From Apricaphanius iberus (Eukaryota > Chordata > Actinopteri > Cyprinodontiformes > Aphaniidae): a stretch of DNA of 64,000 nucleotides. The notes beneath the pieces are model-generated. The model did not search any database and was not told where the DNA came from. It saw nothing but the letters and a program-made list of their open reading frames with translations. Numbering within the stretch: position 1 is the first letter of the stretch; each line of letters opens with the position of its first letter. This document shows positions 42,652 through 54,689 of the stretch, piece after piece. A program made the translations under genes and the position numbers. The stretch spans positions 1,084,501 to 1,148,500 of the forward strand of contig JAPXFQ010002690.1 in NCBI GenBank assembly GCA_028564705.1, given 5' to 3'.

Positions 42652-45289
42652 CTTTAGTTGAGACCATAGCTCTAATGCAGCACTGATGCACACTCTGCTC
42701 TTCTCTGGGTCCACTTTTCCTCATCTTTTTCTGTGGCCATGGCCTTTATAAACAGTTATGCGTTTTCAATCCATTGTTGGCACTTTTTTGCCATAATTCC
42801 TAACATAAGGCACCTACGTAAACCAATTTTTAACAATTTAGGATGCAAGCCTAAATAACTATCGCTGTGGCTTTGCCTTCACTTCATTTCCCATTTACTG
42901 CTCCAAGCCAAGAACACACAGAGGGCAGTTTGATAGATGGCTCAGGAGCCAACCGTCTTGAGTGGCCTATTCAAGATAATTGGATGAGGTTTTTCCAATA
43001 TTGTATGCTTTAGAATCATTTTTATTTATTTTTTTCTTATATATCTTATATATTGGTTATCATCGGTATGTGAAGAGCATTTAAAATAATATGGCAAAAA
43101 GTGAGGAAAAAAATCACCTTCCCAACTTTTAAAACCTAGCACGCGATTGGTACTGGAATCAATCTGGTGAAACACCCTTTTTTTCCTTCCTTTTTTCAAT
43201 ACATAGATTATGGAAGAATATGGTTGTATATGGTTAAAAATCTCTTCTGCTTGGAATGTTTTGTCAGAAAATTAATCAGGATTTAATTTACTTGCCATGT
43301 TGTAGGCTGTCAGCCTTAAAATTGATTGGTACAGTGCTGTGTGTCAGTCAGTGTTGCTACTGACCTAATCATCTGGGAGTACTAGGAACTTTACAGAGCT
43401 CTAACAATGACATAGTTATTAAAAGTTTCTTGTCATTTCAAATGAAGAAACATTTTTTTTCTTTGTTCACAGAGATTTTGGTAGAAAAAATGTTCAGCTG
43501 TAAAAAGTACTAAATAACATTTAAGTAATTCAGGACATACAGTAAAGGTAAAAATAATATTTATCTTGGAATTGTAAAATAAAATAAATGAGCCATGTGA
43601 AAAAGGTAAAACAATATTAAATTGCCACTATGTAATCCCTACTTGGGTGTGATAAAATTCAAACAAAAAAAAGGGCAAAAAAAGACGTCACACCTCAGCT
43701 ACTGTCACACCATAAAAACACCGTTTATGTCTGGATGCAGGACGTTCACATTTTAACCAAGGTTAGACCTATAATAGCACAAAGGAAATGAATACTGGAT
43801 AGATGGAAACGTGACTTAGAATTCAATCATTTCACTCATCTCATAGTTTCACTCATGGCAACCACTTCCAACTAAACAAAGCATCAATTGGAGGTCAATT
43901 TTTACACATGGCTTTCTCTCCTAACAGGCAATCTTGATATAAAAACCATATCAGAATGAAGTAATGATTAGATCCATCTGGTGTTGAACATGTGGATCAC
44001 AGACATTCCCTTTTAAGAAATGTCTTGTAATGGTGATGTTGTGTGACCTTCCTAAATGGATTGTTCATATTTCAAAGCAAGTTTCTGCCAAAAAATAATC
44101 AGTATTAGTGTCTTTATTTATTGTTAATAAATGTTATATGGCATGAGTTTGGAAAAAGAGCACTAAAAGGTTACTATTGCCTACCTGTTTTAGACAATTT
44201 AGCAACTTAAAATACCTCAAACGGAAGAAAGCATCAGTGTGATGCAATCTGTCGGATTATTTCCAATTAGTCTTGTAAGAGCATTGAAACATAGCATGTG
44301 CAAATGGCACAATTTCACGTTAAATTCAGCAGCAAAGATTTGCTTCACTCTTGGTGGAACTGCAGTGAACTGTTTGAACTTAGGTAATTAGGTGGATTAA
44401 TTAAACCAGTACTCAATTAAAGATTAGTATGGCAACATAGATGATTCTAGAGGGGAGCCAATGGCTTTACCGGCTGCCATCCCAGTAGGAGGATTTAAAT
44501 AATAAAATGAAATAATTATATTGACTCAAAGGACGTGTGGAAACAAATATCAGGCATCCAGTGGCATTAGAATTAGGCACAGCATCACTTGTTCTTTATT
44601 TTATATTTTTATGAAAGTAAAGTAAAACGCTAACACAGCTGCAATGCTGATTTGGAGATGGTTCAAATCAGAATAAGTAGTGCTGTCATTCCACATATAT
44701 AACATAGGATGACCAACCATCCTATTTTCCCTCGACATGTCCAGTTTTTACATGCTGTCCAGGGGGATTTCATAGATTAATAAAACATGTCCAGGTTCTG
44801 AGTTTTTAAATTACTTAAAACTTAAAAATTACTGATGCAATGTATGCAATACAACGCTCTCATCTGACATACTCCTGAGCTGTTGCCTAGTGATGGTTCT
44901 AGATGCAACAGACACAGGGCAGTGATGCACTGCAACGCATTGCACTACACCACGTTACTATGTGGAGCTCTGCATTATAAATGTTTATAGGATGTCAAAG
45001 TAAAACTGCAACTTTACAGATGAACAGAGCTGGCACAGCTAGTATATGGGTTTCTGTGCATGAAAAAAGTGGCAAAGATCCAGTAGGTCCACACACACAC
45101 AACAACTACAATTATGCTGTGTAAAGTGAGAGTTCGACAGTGTCACAGCGCCACCAGTGGGCCCGGCATAGATACTACAGCAGTTTCAGCCAGTTTGTGT
45201 GGAATCGTGTGGACAACATTTTTTATTATTGTGGTGCTCATTTTACAGACACTGTTTTTAAAGAAGGGCCTGTCCAGATTGTACCAGAT
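42652..45289. other. Unassigned AT-rich sequence
   Basis: About 2.6 kb without a gene, RNA or repeat that I can bound. Confidence 0.45.
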
Positions 45290-45387
45290 GACCACTGGTA
45301 ATCAGTAAAGTAACTAAGTTATTTTCGGATGGAGTATTCAGAAGTCAGTAATCAGATTACTATTTCAAAGTAACTGTGGAAACACTG
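45290..45387. mobile_element. hAT-type terminus (fragment)
   Basis: AGTAATCAGATTACTATTTCAAAGTAACTGTGGAAACACTG ends at 45387; inverted it starts CAGTGTTTCCACAGTTAC. The TTACT-rich subterminal pattern is like that at 17450-17559 and 49788. Confidence 0.55.
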
Positions 45388-47367
45388 AGCATATGTATTG
45401 GTTTTTATATGCTTGTATATGATCGCTTATAACTATGCTTTCTTCAGGCCCATTTGCTATAATAAAGGAAAACAGTTCCAGGGCAGCGATTAGGACAGTC
45501 TGTACAGCACAATTCAAATTTTTCCAAACCGAATAAATTCAATTTTATCATTCATCAGAAATATGTACAATGTTTTAAAAAGTAACCGCAGCAGGCTCTG
45601 CAGGATCTTTTCATCATTCTTTAGTTACATTTGCATTCCTTGTTTGTAACTTTGTCAGCTCAATATGCAAAATCTATTTACAAATTAATAATATACGTTA
45701 TGTTCTATTGTGTGATTGTATTATGTGGTGGTCTTATGTGTGTGGTCTGCAAGTGTACATTTTCCTGGGTCAAGATTAAAGATAGAGATGAGTATGCAAA
45801 TAAGGCTAAGGTTAAATAAATAAATAAATTAAATAAATAAATAAAACCAAACAAGCTGAGCAAACTTAATCAAAATAATTTTCCCTGAAATTTGAACCTG
45901 TAATTTGATTATGTTAATAAACCCTTTAACTTGGATGGATGTGAACCTGGCATGACCACAGTGCACACTTCTGATGTTGCTCACAGATGTCCAAGGGACC
46001 CACCGCTCTGGGTGTTTGCTCAGATTTGTATTCATATACAGTCTATGGCTCAGACACATGAAAAGTGAGAAGGAACACTGACCACAATGAAACAAAGTTG
46101 TCATGTTTAGAACTCACATGTCCAATATACTGTCAGACCTATGTTTTTACAAATAATAAAAAAAAACAATAAAGAGGACATGTTAGTTCCGGAAGGAAAC
46201 CCATTCTTGAATATAATTATTTTTTCAAGAAAAAATTGGTTTGTTTAATATATATTTTTTAAGATAACATTATTTTTGCTGGATCTCTGACCAACTACAC
46301 AAGTGAGTAGTTTAGAGAAGCCATTTGAAATGACTTGAGATTTATTCTATACACTCGAGGTTTGATTTGTCCAGTATTTAATGGAATCAAAAGTCCAACC
46401 CTAAGCTAGAGCTTAGATGTGTCTCTGTTATTCTATGTAGCATTTTAAATAAATACATTTGCTGTTCCATTCCTACTTATGTCTAACGAAGAAAAAACAT
46501 GCAAGCACATTTTGAAAAGGTGAATAAATTGAGCTGAAATGGATTTATCTGCCTTTATACAGTGAATTTAGGTTTTACTCCCCTGACACTGAGTCTTTAC
46601 TTTACAACAGGAGCTGACGCAGAAAGCCCAAGGCACTGAAAATGAAGGACTGTTAAATAATTCTTGTCAGCAGAGGATTCAGATTTGGATTCATGCAGAC
46701 AAGGCTTTAGAAAGCACTGGGAAATGCCCTATGGAAAAAGGGTGTCATGTTTAACACCTCTGCAGCCTATTTTTATCCAGGCTCTTGCTCTCAATGTGCA
46801 GGTTCTTTGCCAAATCCTGAAAAAAAGAACACACAAACACACCGCTTAAGACTCTTTCACAAATACACTTACACATATTTTAAATAGAGTACTAATATAA
46901 ATTCTCACCTGAATGAGTGCATGTGATTGTGTTTCTTCACCCTGAATAATATGCACAAGAAGATAGAAAGCTGAAGGTTAGAGCACATCAGTAGGCAAAG
47001 AAGGCCCATTTCTTTGTCACTCACCGACCGGCATCCATCTCAAATCATCAAAATCTAATCTTGCAAATGTCTTGACATTTGTGGAAGCTCTATCGTTGAA
47101 AGACAAGGTAAAGGGATTGATCTGGCTAATGTAAGTTTGGATATGGGCTGGCTGTCCTGATGAGCTAATCAAATTTATCATAGATTCATTAAATTATATC
47201 TTGTTTTCAGCAAGCAAAAGGTTCAAATGGAATGTTATTAGTTTCAGGTGGTATCTTACGAAAAGCAGAAACTGTACCTCTGTTGAAGTTAATAACAGTG
47301 AGTTTTTCATATGAATGCCTGTTTTCATATTCAACTCCAGTTAGCAGACGGAATATCAGAGGGGAAA
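45388..47367. other. Unassigned sequence with an AAAT microsatellite
   Basis: No gene recognised. An (AAAT)n array of about eight units lies at 45813-45846. Confidence 0.45.
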
Positions 47368-48260
47368 CTCGAAAAACTAGAATATTGTGCAAAAGTCTTT
47401 TATTTTTGAAATTAAACTTAAAAGTTGAAACTAATATATGCTTACGTTCAAAGCGAGATATTTCAAGGATTTGTTATCATTTTGATCATTATGGATTACA
47501 GTTTATGAAAACCCAAAATTCAAAATCTCAAAACATTAGAATATTAAATGAAACCAATAAAAAAGGATTTTAAATATAATAATGTCAGACCTCTGCATAT
47601 GCACTCAGTAGTTGGTCTGGGCCCCTTTTGCATCGATTAGTGCCTCAATGCGTTGCAGCATGGATGCCATCAGCCTGTGGCTCTTCTGAGGTGTTATGGA
47701 AGACCAGGATGCTTCAATAGTGGCCTTCAGCTCTTCTACATTGTTTGCCCTCATGTCTCCCATCTTTCTCTTGGTAATGCCCCATAGATTCTCTATGGGG
47801 TTCAGGTCAGGCTAGTTTGCTGACCAATCAAGCACAGTAATCCCAATGTCGTTGAACCAGGTTTTGGTACTTTTGGCAGTGTGCACAAATGCTAAGTGCT
47901 ACCGGAAAATGAAGTCAGCATCTCTATAAATTTTGTCTACAGATGGAAGCATGAAGTGCCCCAAAATGTCCTGGTAGACGGTTGCATTGACTCTGGACTT
48001 AATAAAGCACAGTGGACCAACACCAGCCGATCACATGGCTCCCTAAATCAGCACATACTGAGAAACCTTCAAAGTGGACTTCAAGCATCTTGGATCGTGT
48101 ACCTCTCCATTCTTCCTCCAAAATCTGGACCTTGGTTTCCAAAGAACATGCAACATTTTCTCTCATCAGAAAAGACGACTTTGGTACACTGAGTAACAGA
48201 CTAGCAGTGTACTGACAAGAGGAATACACCATCAGGATCCGTCTGTGTAGCACCCAAGGT
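47368..48260 (-). mobile_element. Tc1-like transposon remnant (transposase on minus strand)
   Basis: On the minus strand, from right to left: a FSDE segment with the first catalytic Asp (about 48160-48180), a block around 47900-47960 where the second Asp should lie (QQD is now a stop and His), and PDLNPIENLWG with the catalytic Glu intact (about 47776-47811). A TAG two codons before it lies at 47812-47814. The C-terminal helix and an AT-rich flank with an inverted-repeat-like AAAACTAGAATATT motif reach 47368. The N-terminal DNA-binding half and the other terminus are missing. Confidence 0.85.
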
Positions 48261-49779
48261 TCAGCCTTTAAAAAGGCATTATCAGTCTCAAAACTTTTTC
48301 ATTTCACAATGTTTCTTTATGACACGATAGCACTATTGTGCTGTGAGTTCAGAGCATCTTAGGGGTGCTTTGTTGTCGTCATCCAGGTTATTTTAAAAGG
48401 TGTTTATTCCAATTTACACCAAATGGCAATTCCAATAATGTCATTGCTGTAGTTGTAGTCTGAGCAGGGCTCTGTGCTCTATGATGACGGTCGGCAGACA
48501 TAATTTGCTATTCCAAGCTAAGTATTCCACTCATTTTGGACGAAATGTATAGAATTCCCTTAAAATGTGCAGATATAACACATAACTAATGTAAACACAC
48601 GAAATTTGAAAAGTATAAATCTATTCAAATTGACAATGTCTTGAGTTAATGTACTGTAGGTATCTTGATTTTCATTGTTTCTCAATATCTAATGCCTTAA
48701 ACATGAAGTGACAAAAGCTCACTCCGTCTTCTAAAAGGTTGTGTGTACGATTTCATTTAAGTTATGCATATGCTATCCCTCTTTCTGCTATTTTTTTTAT
48801 GCCACTCTAGGGTTTTTTGTCAGGTCTCCCTGATGCTGCTTTAATCTCAACAGGATCACTCACTTGCTAAACAAGGTTAAATAGAGTTGTCACAAGTTAA
48901 ATAAGAGCTCTAATAACATGTCATACACTGCTTGACTTTATTTTTGCTGCGGTTTGTTCCAGTTTTGATGTTGCTCATATGCTTTGTATCTGGTTTACGC
49001 AGTGAATATTAAAACCCCTTTTATAGAGGGCACAGTGTAATCATGCAGCAAACGGCTGATTGGTTGTCATGTCAGATTTCTTTTCTAATGTTGCTTAGAA
49101 GATAAGAATGTGATTTAATTGAGCTTGATCGTGTTATTACTAATCAGTATCCCAAAATCATTATGTGACTTAGAAAGTGTTTCCTCCGTTACTGCCACGG
49201 TCAGTTACTTCTTCTGCTAAAATACAAGTTAGAGACTAAACATGACTTGATAGAAGCACATTTTTAAATTCATGAGTATGCCAAAAGAAGAGTTGGACCC
49301 TAGAGGAAAGACCAGGTAAGTTGAAAGCAAAATCAAAATGACAGAAATGGTAATACTTGGCTCTGTAAGCAGTTTCTAGATCTGATGATGTGGGATGCAG
49401 CAGCCAGGTATTTATGGCGCAGGTGATGGATGAACTGCAGCTGTGACCTGACCCTCACACTCCAGAGCTGCGTCTGTAAACAAGAACAGAAAAGAGGAAG
49501 CAAAAAGTAGAGACTCTGCCTTTTGGCAGAGTCACTGAAGTTGTGACACAATAGTTAGGTTTTGGCTATGCATAATTAGGAATAATTGCTTAGGGTAATT
49601 AGTAATGAGATTAATATTTTGTGTCAAAATTACCACGTTTGGAGCACTGTCCTGGGATCCAGGAAAATAATAGCAAAAAAGTTCAGTCTCTGATAATATT
49701 TTATGATTACCTGCCTAATAAGGCTGAGGTAAATAAACAATAGATGAATGAATACGTTTTGATGTTCTTTGAACAGCAA
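48261..49779. other. Unassigned sequence
   Basis: No gene or bounded repeat recognised. Confidence 0.45.
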
Positions 49780-49787
49780 GTTACTAC

Positions 49788-51467
49788 CAGTGTTGGGGAG
49801 AATACTTTGTAAATGTATTTAGTTACAGAATACTGAATCCCTGCTTAAAAATGTCTTTGTAACTTATTCCGTTAGTTTGCTGAATCCTGGTACTGTATTC
49901 TAAATACTTGGAATACCCTTTAAAACAGCATTTAAGTCTATTAAGTGTCACAAAATGCGCTAGTAGCTACTTCCGCAGGAAAACATAGGGCTTATTAATG
50001 CTAAACATTAGGTACTGACTGGGGAAAAAAATAAAATAAAAACATTTATTTTTGAAACAACACTGCTACCTCTCATTGACAAACCAACCAAAATAGTTTT
50101 TAGCAGTAATATCTCTTTAGATTTTATTCTATTTTATATTTAGTAATTTGAAATTACGTTTAGCTGTTTTGCAGCCACAGCCAATTAGGGTATTTGTGAT
50201 TTTCTGTTATAAATATGCAAAGTAGGCTATTGTAAACTGACATTCATTGCAATCCAGATACAAAGCTTTTATCCGTGTAGCCATAATATTCGGGAAACCC
50301 ATCACAACAGCATATAATCAAGCTAACAATATGTCAGATACAACCAAAACTGTACCAACACTCTTGGGAGATAAAGACAGCAGAGCTGCTGCTGCTAAGG
50401 TACCATATTATGTGCTTTTGAGTGCTAGATGATTTTGTTTTGTTTTTTGTACATTGTTGCAATGTCTTCATTGTTTGTGTGACTTGCATATACCTTGAGA
50501 GGCTTGCCAGCCGGATGCTTTGTGTTTCAAGTTTGCTGTTGACATTGTTGATGAGCGGCGTAGCTTCTTGAGACCCGCCAGCAAAAGTTTACACATAAAT
50601 GTAAGAATTTTCCCACCTGGGTCATCACAATCTTTTACAAAAATCTTTTAGGTTGTCATACGAAGACATCTCTTCATTCATTGATGCCGAATTACAGCTG
50701 CTCAAGCAACCACCAGAGTTTGCCTGCACACTTTGCAGTTTGACACCAAAAGCATACACGGTGCGACTTGATGAATAGAGTTCCTAGATTTGATCTTTTC
50801 CCCCTGTTTTAACCACCATGGCTTTAGTCGGGCTTTTGTCAGGAATGCTCGAATGAAATCTGGCATCACTTGAAAAAAAAAGAACTGCGAGAGAGTGCCA
50901 TTCACAAATGCCAGAATGAGTCCGTTCATAATAACGTTCATCAGACCAAAAGTGAGAGAGTTTAGGTTGGACGCAGCTAGTAGGTTAACTATTAGACAAA
51001 GATTACAGGTCAGGTTTCGCCCTTGCTCCTTTTCTAAAGTGAAGATTTGCCTGAATTCCCAGGATGTGAATGCATCATTTTCTTCACTGCTAGTAGGTTT
51101 ATTTGGCTGAGGTTGTGGTTCTGCTGGTGGGCAGCTCCGGGTCTGAATTCATACCTGGCAACTCACGTTTACGCTTGTTTTTGATAGTTGGGAGGGTTTC
51201 GGCCATAGGATATCTATTGTTTCAGCAGCATGTTGTTAAGGGGTATTTTGGAATAGTCTACACAACGCGGAGACACACATTTCCCAAAATGTATATAATC
51301 ATTTTTCAGGCGGAAAGTGGAAAACAAGTATTCAAATGATATTATGAAAGAAACTGTATTCTGAATACCATGTTTAAAAATAGTAACTGTAACAGAATAC
51401 AGTTACTCATAATTAGTATTCTAAATACGTAACGCCTGTACATGTATTCCGTTACTGCACAACACTG
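49788..51467. mobile_element. hAT-type transposon, 1.68 kb, with perfect 8-bp target duplication
   Basis: GTTACTAC occurs at 49780-49787 and again at 51468-51475. The ends between them are inverted: CAGTGTTGGGGAGAATAC on the left, and the right end inverted reads CAGTGTTGTGCAGTAACGG. Subterminal TGTATTC/GAATAC and TTACAGTTAC blocks are repeated on both sides. An 8-bp duplication and CAGTG termini are hAT features. No transposase domain (dimerisation region or DDE) is visible, so it is non-autonomous. The interior is not simple: a plus-strand frame at 50331-50399 ends at AAG/GTACCA like a splice donor, and a minus-strand frame at 50702-50941 has a C-x2-C pair. Confidence 0.88.
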
Positions 51468-51859
51468 GTTACTACATATGTATGGAGAAGAATAACAATG
51501 ACTTTTCAAAATAAGTGTCTATTACCAAAAAAAAAAAAAATCACATTTCCAGTCAAAAACACTTTAATCAATAAACTTACTAAGCTAGCATGGCAAAACT
51601 ACACTACTAAATAAAAGAAAAAATGAATAATAAACAAACTACTAAAAGTAAAACCATAAAGGGACAAATATGCAAAGAAGTGGAAACAATAACCAATAAA
51701 CTGATTGTGATGTCAGAGTTCAGTATGAATATGTATGCTTAAAGACCATGGCTTGTATTGATGAGTTTTGGGATTGAAGTTTAGTTAGTTTTACACTTTT
51801 TACGATTACTTTAAGAGTAATTATTACTATTCCATTGCATTTCATTTTTTTATTTGAAA

Positions 51860-53490
51860 GGACAATTTACAGAGACATTAAGCACAAGACAATTATGTTC
51901 CATACCAGATTATATCTATACGGCTAGTTTCCATCTGCTGTTCCTGTGTACATCAGAATATACATTGACAAATACCTGGTTACATTCTTGTTTACAGACC
52001 CACACATAACAATGTCTACAAAAACCATATGTTCAAATAAAAACAAAATCACTTCCATCGCCTCTTATCACTAACATGCAAATTAACATTTAAAGCTGCT
52101 ATGTGTAGTGCATATTTGCAATTAAAAGAGCTATGTGTGTTCAAAACTGCATTTTAAGGTGCTGTATTTGGTGCAAACAACGGTTGTTTGGCAAGGGTAC
52201 GAACAAGGAACCTTTGACGTCTACAAAGTACATCATATTATTAATATGATATAAAAAAATGGTCAATGATAAATATAAAATGTGAGTTAAGAAATACAAA
52301 AATGTAGTAAATATAAAATATGATAGACGTTTTGAAATATAAAAATGGAAAACAATAAAAAGTACAGTTAGTGTCCATATCTTTGTTGTTGTAAAAGCCA
52401 TCTCTTTACCTCCCTTGTAAAAAACCTGAGCTCTGGTTGCATTTTCACTTATACTGGGAGAATATTCCAGTGTCTTGTGCCTGTGCGGATTGAGGGATAC
52501 TACACTGTGCTCTAGTAGCTGCCCTTGTTTGCCTAGTTGGGGTGTCTGAGGTCAGGTGGATAAAGTGCTTCAGTGGTGGAGGCGCTTGGTTGTGGACTAT
52601 TTTTTAGACCAGTTTGACTTTGTGGAATAAAATCATATTTTGAAAGCTAAAGATTATTATAAAGGGTATTTGTTCAGTATGTGACAATGGTGGTAGTATA
52701 TGTATTTTTTATTGTAAGTTTTGAGGGCTCGTTTGTAGAGCAATTCCAGTGGCTTTTGGGTAGTTTGACTGGCTTGAGCCCAGCTGGTTATACAGTAAGT
52801 GAAGTGTGGGATTATTATTGAGTTCAGAAAACATATTGCTACTTCTGCTGTCAGTGAATTTGTAATGCTTTAAAAGGTAGCTAAATTAAACTTTAATGTA
52901 GTAGATATCTTTTTTATGTGTTTCATAAAACTGAGATTAGAATCTAGTATCAAACCGATGTATTTATATTTAGTTACATTTTTTATGGTTTCCCCCTTGA
53001 CCATGATACTGGGATAGGCCTTCTTTTTTTCCTTTAAAGTAAAATACATAGAGGCTGTTTTTTCTATGTTTAAGGTTAGCGCGACTGATGTATCCAAGTA
53101 GAGACCTTTTCCATGGCAACGGTTAGTTTGTCTGCTACTTCTATCATGTAATTGCCATGTGCATATAATATTGTATAGTCTTCATACATTTTAATTTTCA
53201 CAATGTCACTTACTGAGGGTAAGTCATTAATACATATAGAGAAAAGTACTGGGCCCAGAATTGAACCTTGGGGTAGCCCTATATTACATGGTATGGTCTC
53301 AGAGGTGGTGTTGTTCACTCTAACTCATTGCTTACGTCCTGAGAGGTATGATTTTAAGTAGTTTATGGTGTTAAACGAGAAATTTAAAGAGTTAAAATTT
53401 AGCGAAAAGTATGTTGTGATTTACCGTGTCAAAAGCCCTGCACAGGTCTAGGAAAACAGCTTCAACAGCTCCTCCCTTATCTAAACTGGA
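51860..53490 (-). mobile_element. Non-LTR retrotransposon (LINE) fragment
   Basis: On the minus strand the frame at 53076-53318 has GLPQGSILGPVLFSICINDLPSV and a degraded active-site box (YEDYTILYAHGN, normally YADDT). The next frame (52870-53097) continues with LNIEKTASMYFTLKEK, KYKYIGLILDSNLSFMKHI and further. A long AT-rich 3' part reaches roughly 51860. Catalytic Asp losses and frame breaks make it inactive. It belongs to the Jockey/CR1-like side of LINEs; I cannot fix the family. Confidence 0.78.
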
Positions 53491-53494
53491 TTTC

Positions 53495-53965
53495 CACGAA
53501 ACTGATTTGGGTTAAATTAGCAATAATGAATTTTATTGAGTGAACTAAATGTAAACATGTTGGGTCAACCTAATACATTTAGGTTGCTATAAAGCAGAAA
53601 AATAAACAGCAGGGGACGGACTCAAACTCAGAAAAGGGCCTCTGTTGTGTGAGTACCTGCACTAACCACTTTGCTACACAATAACTCATAAATGTAGTAT
53701 ATAATAAAATACGTATATGTCTTCATTTCCAGTGTTAACTAAAAAAATTTATAATATTATAAATACCTATCAATTCCCTTTTTTTCATGAATTAAGTGAA
53801 GGAATTGTATTACTGAAACCATTGTAATCATGTTTAGTTAACACTGGAAATGAAGTTGTGCCTTACAGAAACCTGAATGAATTAGGTTGTCCCATCATGT
53901 TACATTTAGTTCACTCAACAAACTTCATCATTGCTAATGTAACCCAATTCAGCTGGGTGGAATTT
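53495..53965. mobile_element. Palindromic miniature element (MITE) with long inverted arms
   Basis: The left arm (about 53495-53590, with TTGAGTGAACTAAATGTAA) is matched inverted by the right arm (about 53885-53965, with TTACATTTAGTTCACTCAA). An inner pair, CTTCATTTCCAGTGTTAACTAAA (about 53717-53740) and TTTAGTTAACACTGGAAATGAAG (about 53831-53853), is exact. The whole folds into one long hairpin. No clear target duplication was found because the left end lies inside the LINE. Confidence 0.8.
53612..53684 (-). repeat. tRNA-like segment within the MITE
   Basis: The minus strand reads TGTAGCAAAGTGGTTAGTGC (A-box-like) and, ~45 nt later, GAGTTTGAGTCCGTCCC (B-box-like). Spacing and order fit a tRNA gene or the head of a tRNA-derived SINE. 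I could not fold an anticodon arm with confidence, so it is called tRNA-like. Confidence 0.5.
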
Positions 53966-54236
53966 AAAAAAATATTTTTTTTTTGAGTGTGCGAAACAGA
54001 AAAGAAGACAACATTAATTTGGAGGATAAATTTTTCAATAAATGATGCAATGAATTACAAATCAATAACCTTTGGATAATTATTTTTTTTATGGATTGGT
54101 CACTGCAGTGATTGATCTAATACAATTATGTTGACATAGTAAGAACGCAGTTTCATAAACAACTTATAAGATTAGTTTTCGGTGTTTAATCTAGTTTAAA
54201 GCCGATTCGTATTTTGAAAACTGCAAACAGCAATCC
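53966..54236. other. Unassigned AT-rich sequence
   Basis: A spacer between two miniature elements; nothing recognised. Confidence 0.4.
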
Positions 54237-54239
54237 TTA

Positions 54240-54686
54240 TGGTGCATTAAGACCGCAAGCCTTGTCAGTGTCTAGCAACGGTCATAAAGCCACTACTTCA
54301 ACGCATATACACAGAAGATACATTTATAAGATGACGCTTGCAAAGCTCGTAGGCGGGCCTTTCTCTGCTGGATATTTTAAACACTCGCGAATCATGGTTG
54401 GCTAGGCAGCGTCGACGTCGGGCAACGTCACTACAGTGAGACGCTCTGATTGGTTGCCGTGCCGCGTCAAGAGTGTTAAGACCGTCAAAAGTTCAACTAG
54501 CTGAACTTCTGCGATGCAAGCGTTATGAGCTTTTAAGCTTGAAACGCAGGAAAAGCTTGAAAATTTGACAGAGCAAAAGCTCACAAAGCGACGTATTGCG
54601 ACGCTCCTCCAATGGCCTCAACCATAGACTTAACATGTAATCTTGACACTCCTGATGCTGACAAAGCCTGCAGTCTGAACGCACCA
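54240..54686. mobile_element. PIF/Harbinger-type MITE with TTA target duplication
   Basis: The ends are 29-bp inverted repeats: TGGTGCATTAAGACCGCAAG... on the left, and the inverse of ...CTGCAGTCTGAACGCACCA on the right, agreeing at most positions and ending in TTGTCAG on both arms. TTA flanks each side (54237-54239 and 54687-54689), matching the 3-bp TWA duplication of PIF/Harbinger. The 447-bp interior is CpG-rich (54345-54600), unlike the AT-rich surroundings, and has no transposase. Confidence 0.8.
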
Positions 54687-54689
54687 TTA

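Noticed and set aside
45114..45308. Small membrane protein of 64 codons with a hydrophobic helix
   Set aside because: Single-pass hydrophobic runs arise easily in AT-rich DNA; no start context, homolog or transcript signal is visible, and it ends beside a hAT terminus.
53612..53684. Functional tRNA gene
   Set aside because: Box-like motifs are present, but an anticodon arm and acceptor stem could not be paired convincingly, and it sits inside a MITE.
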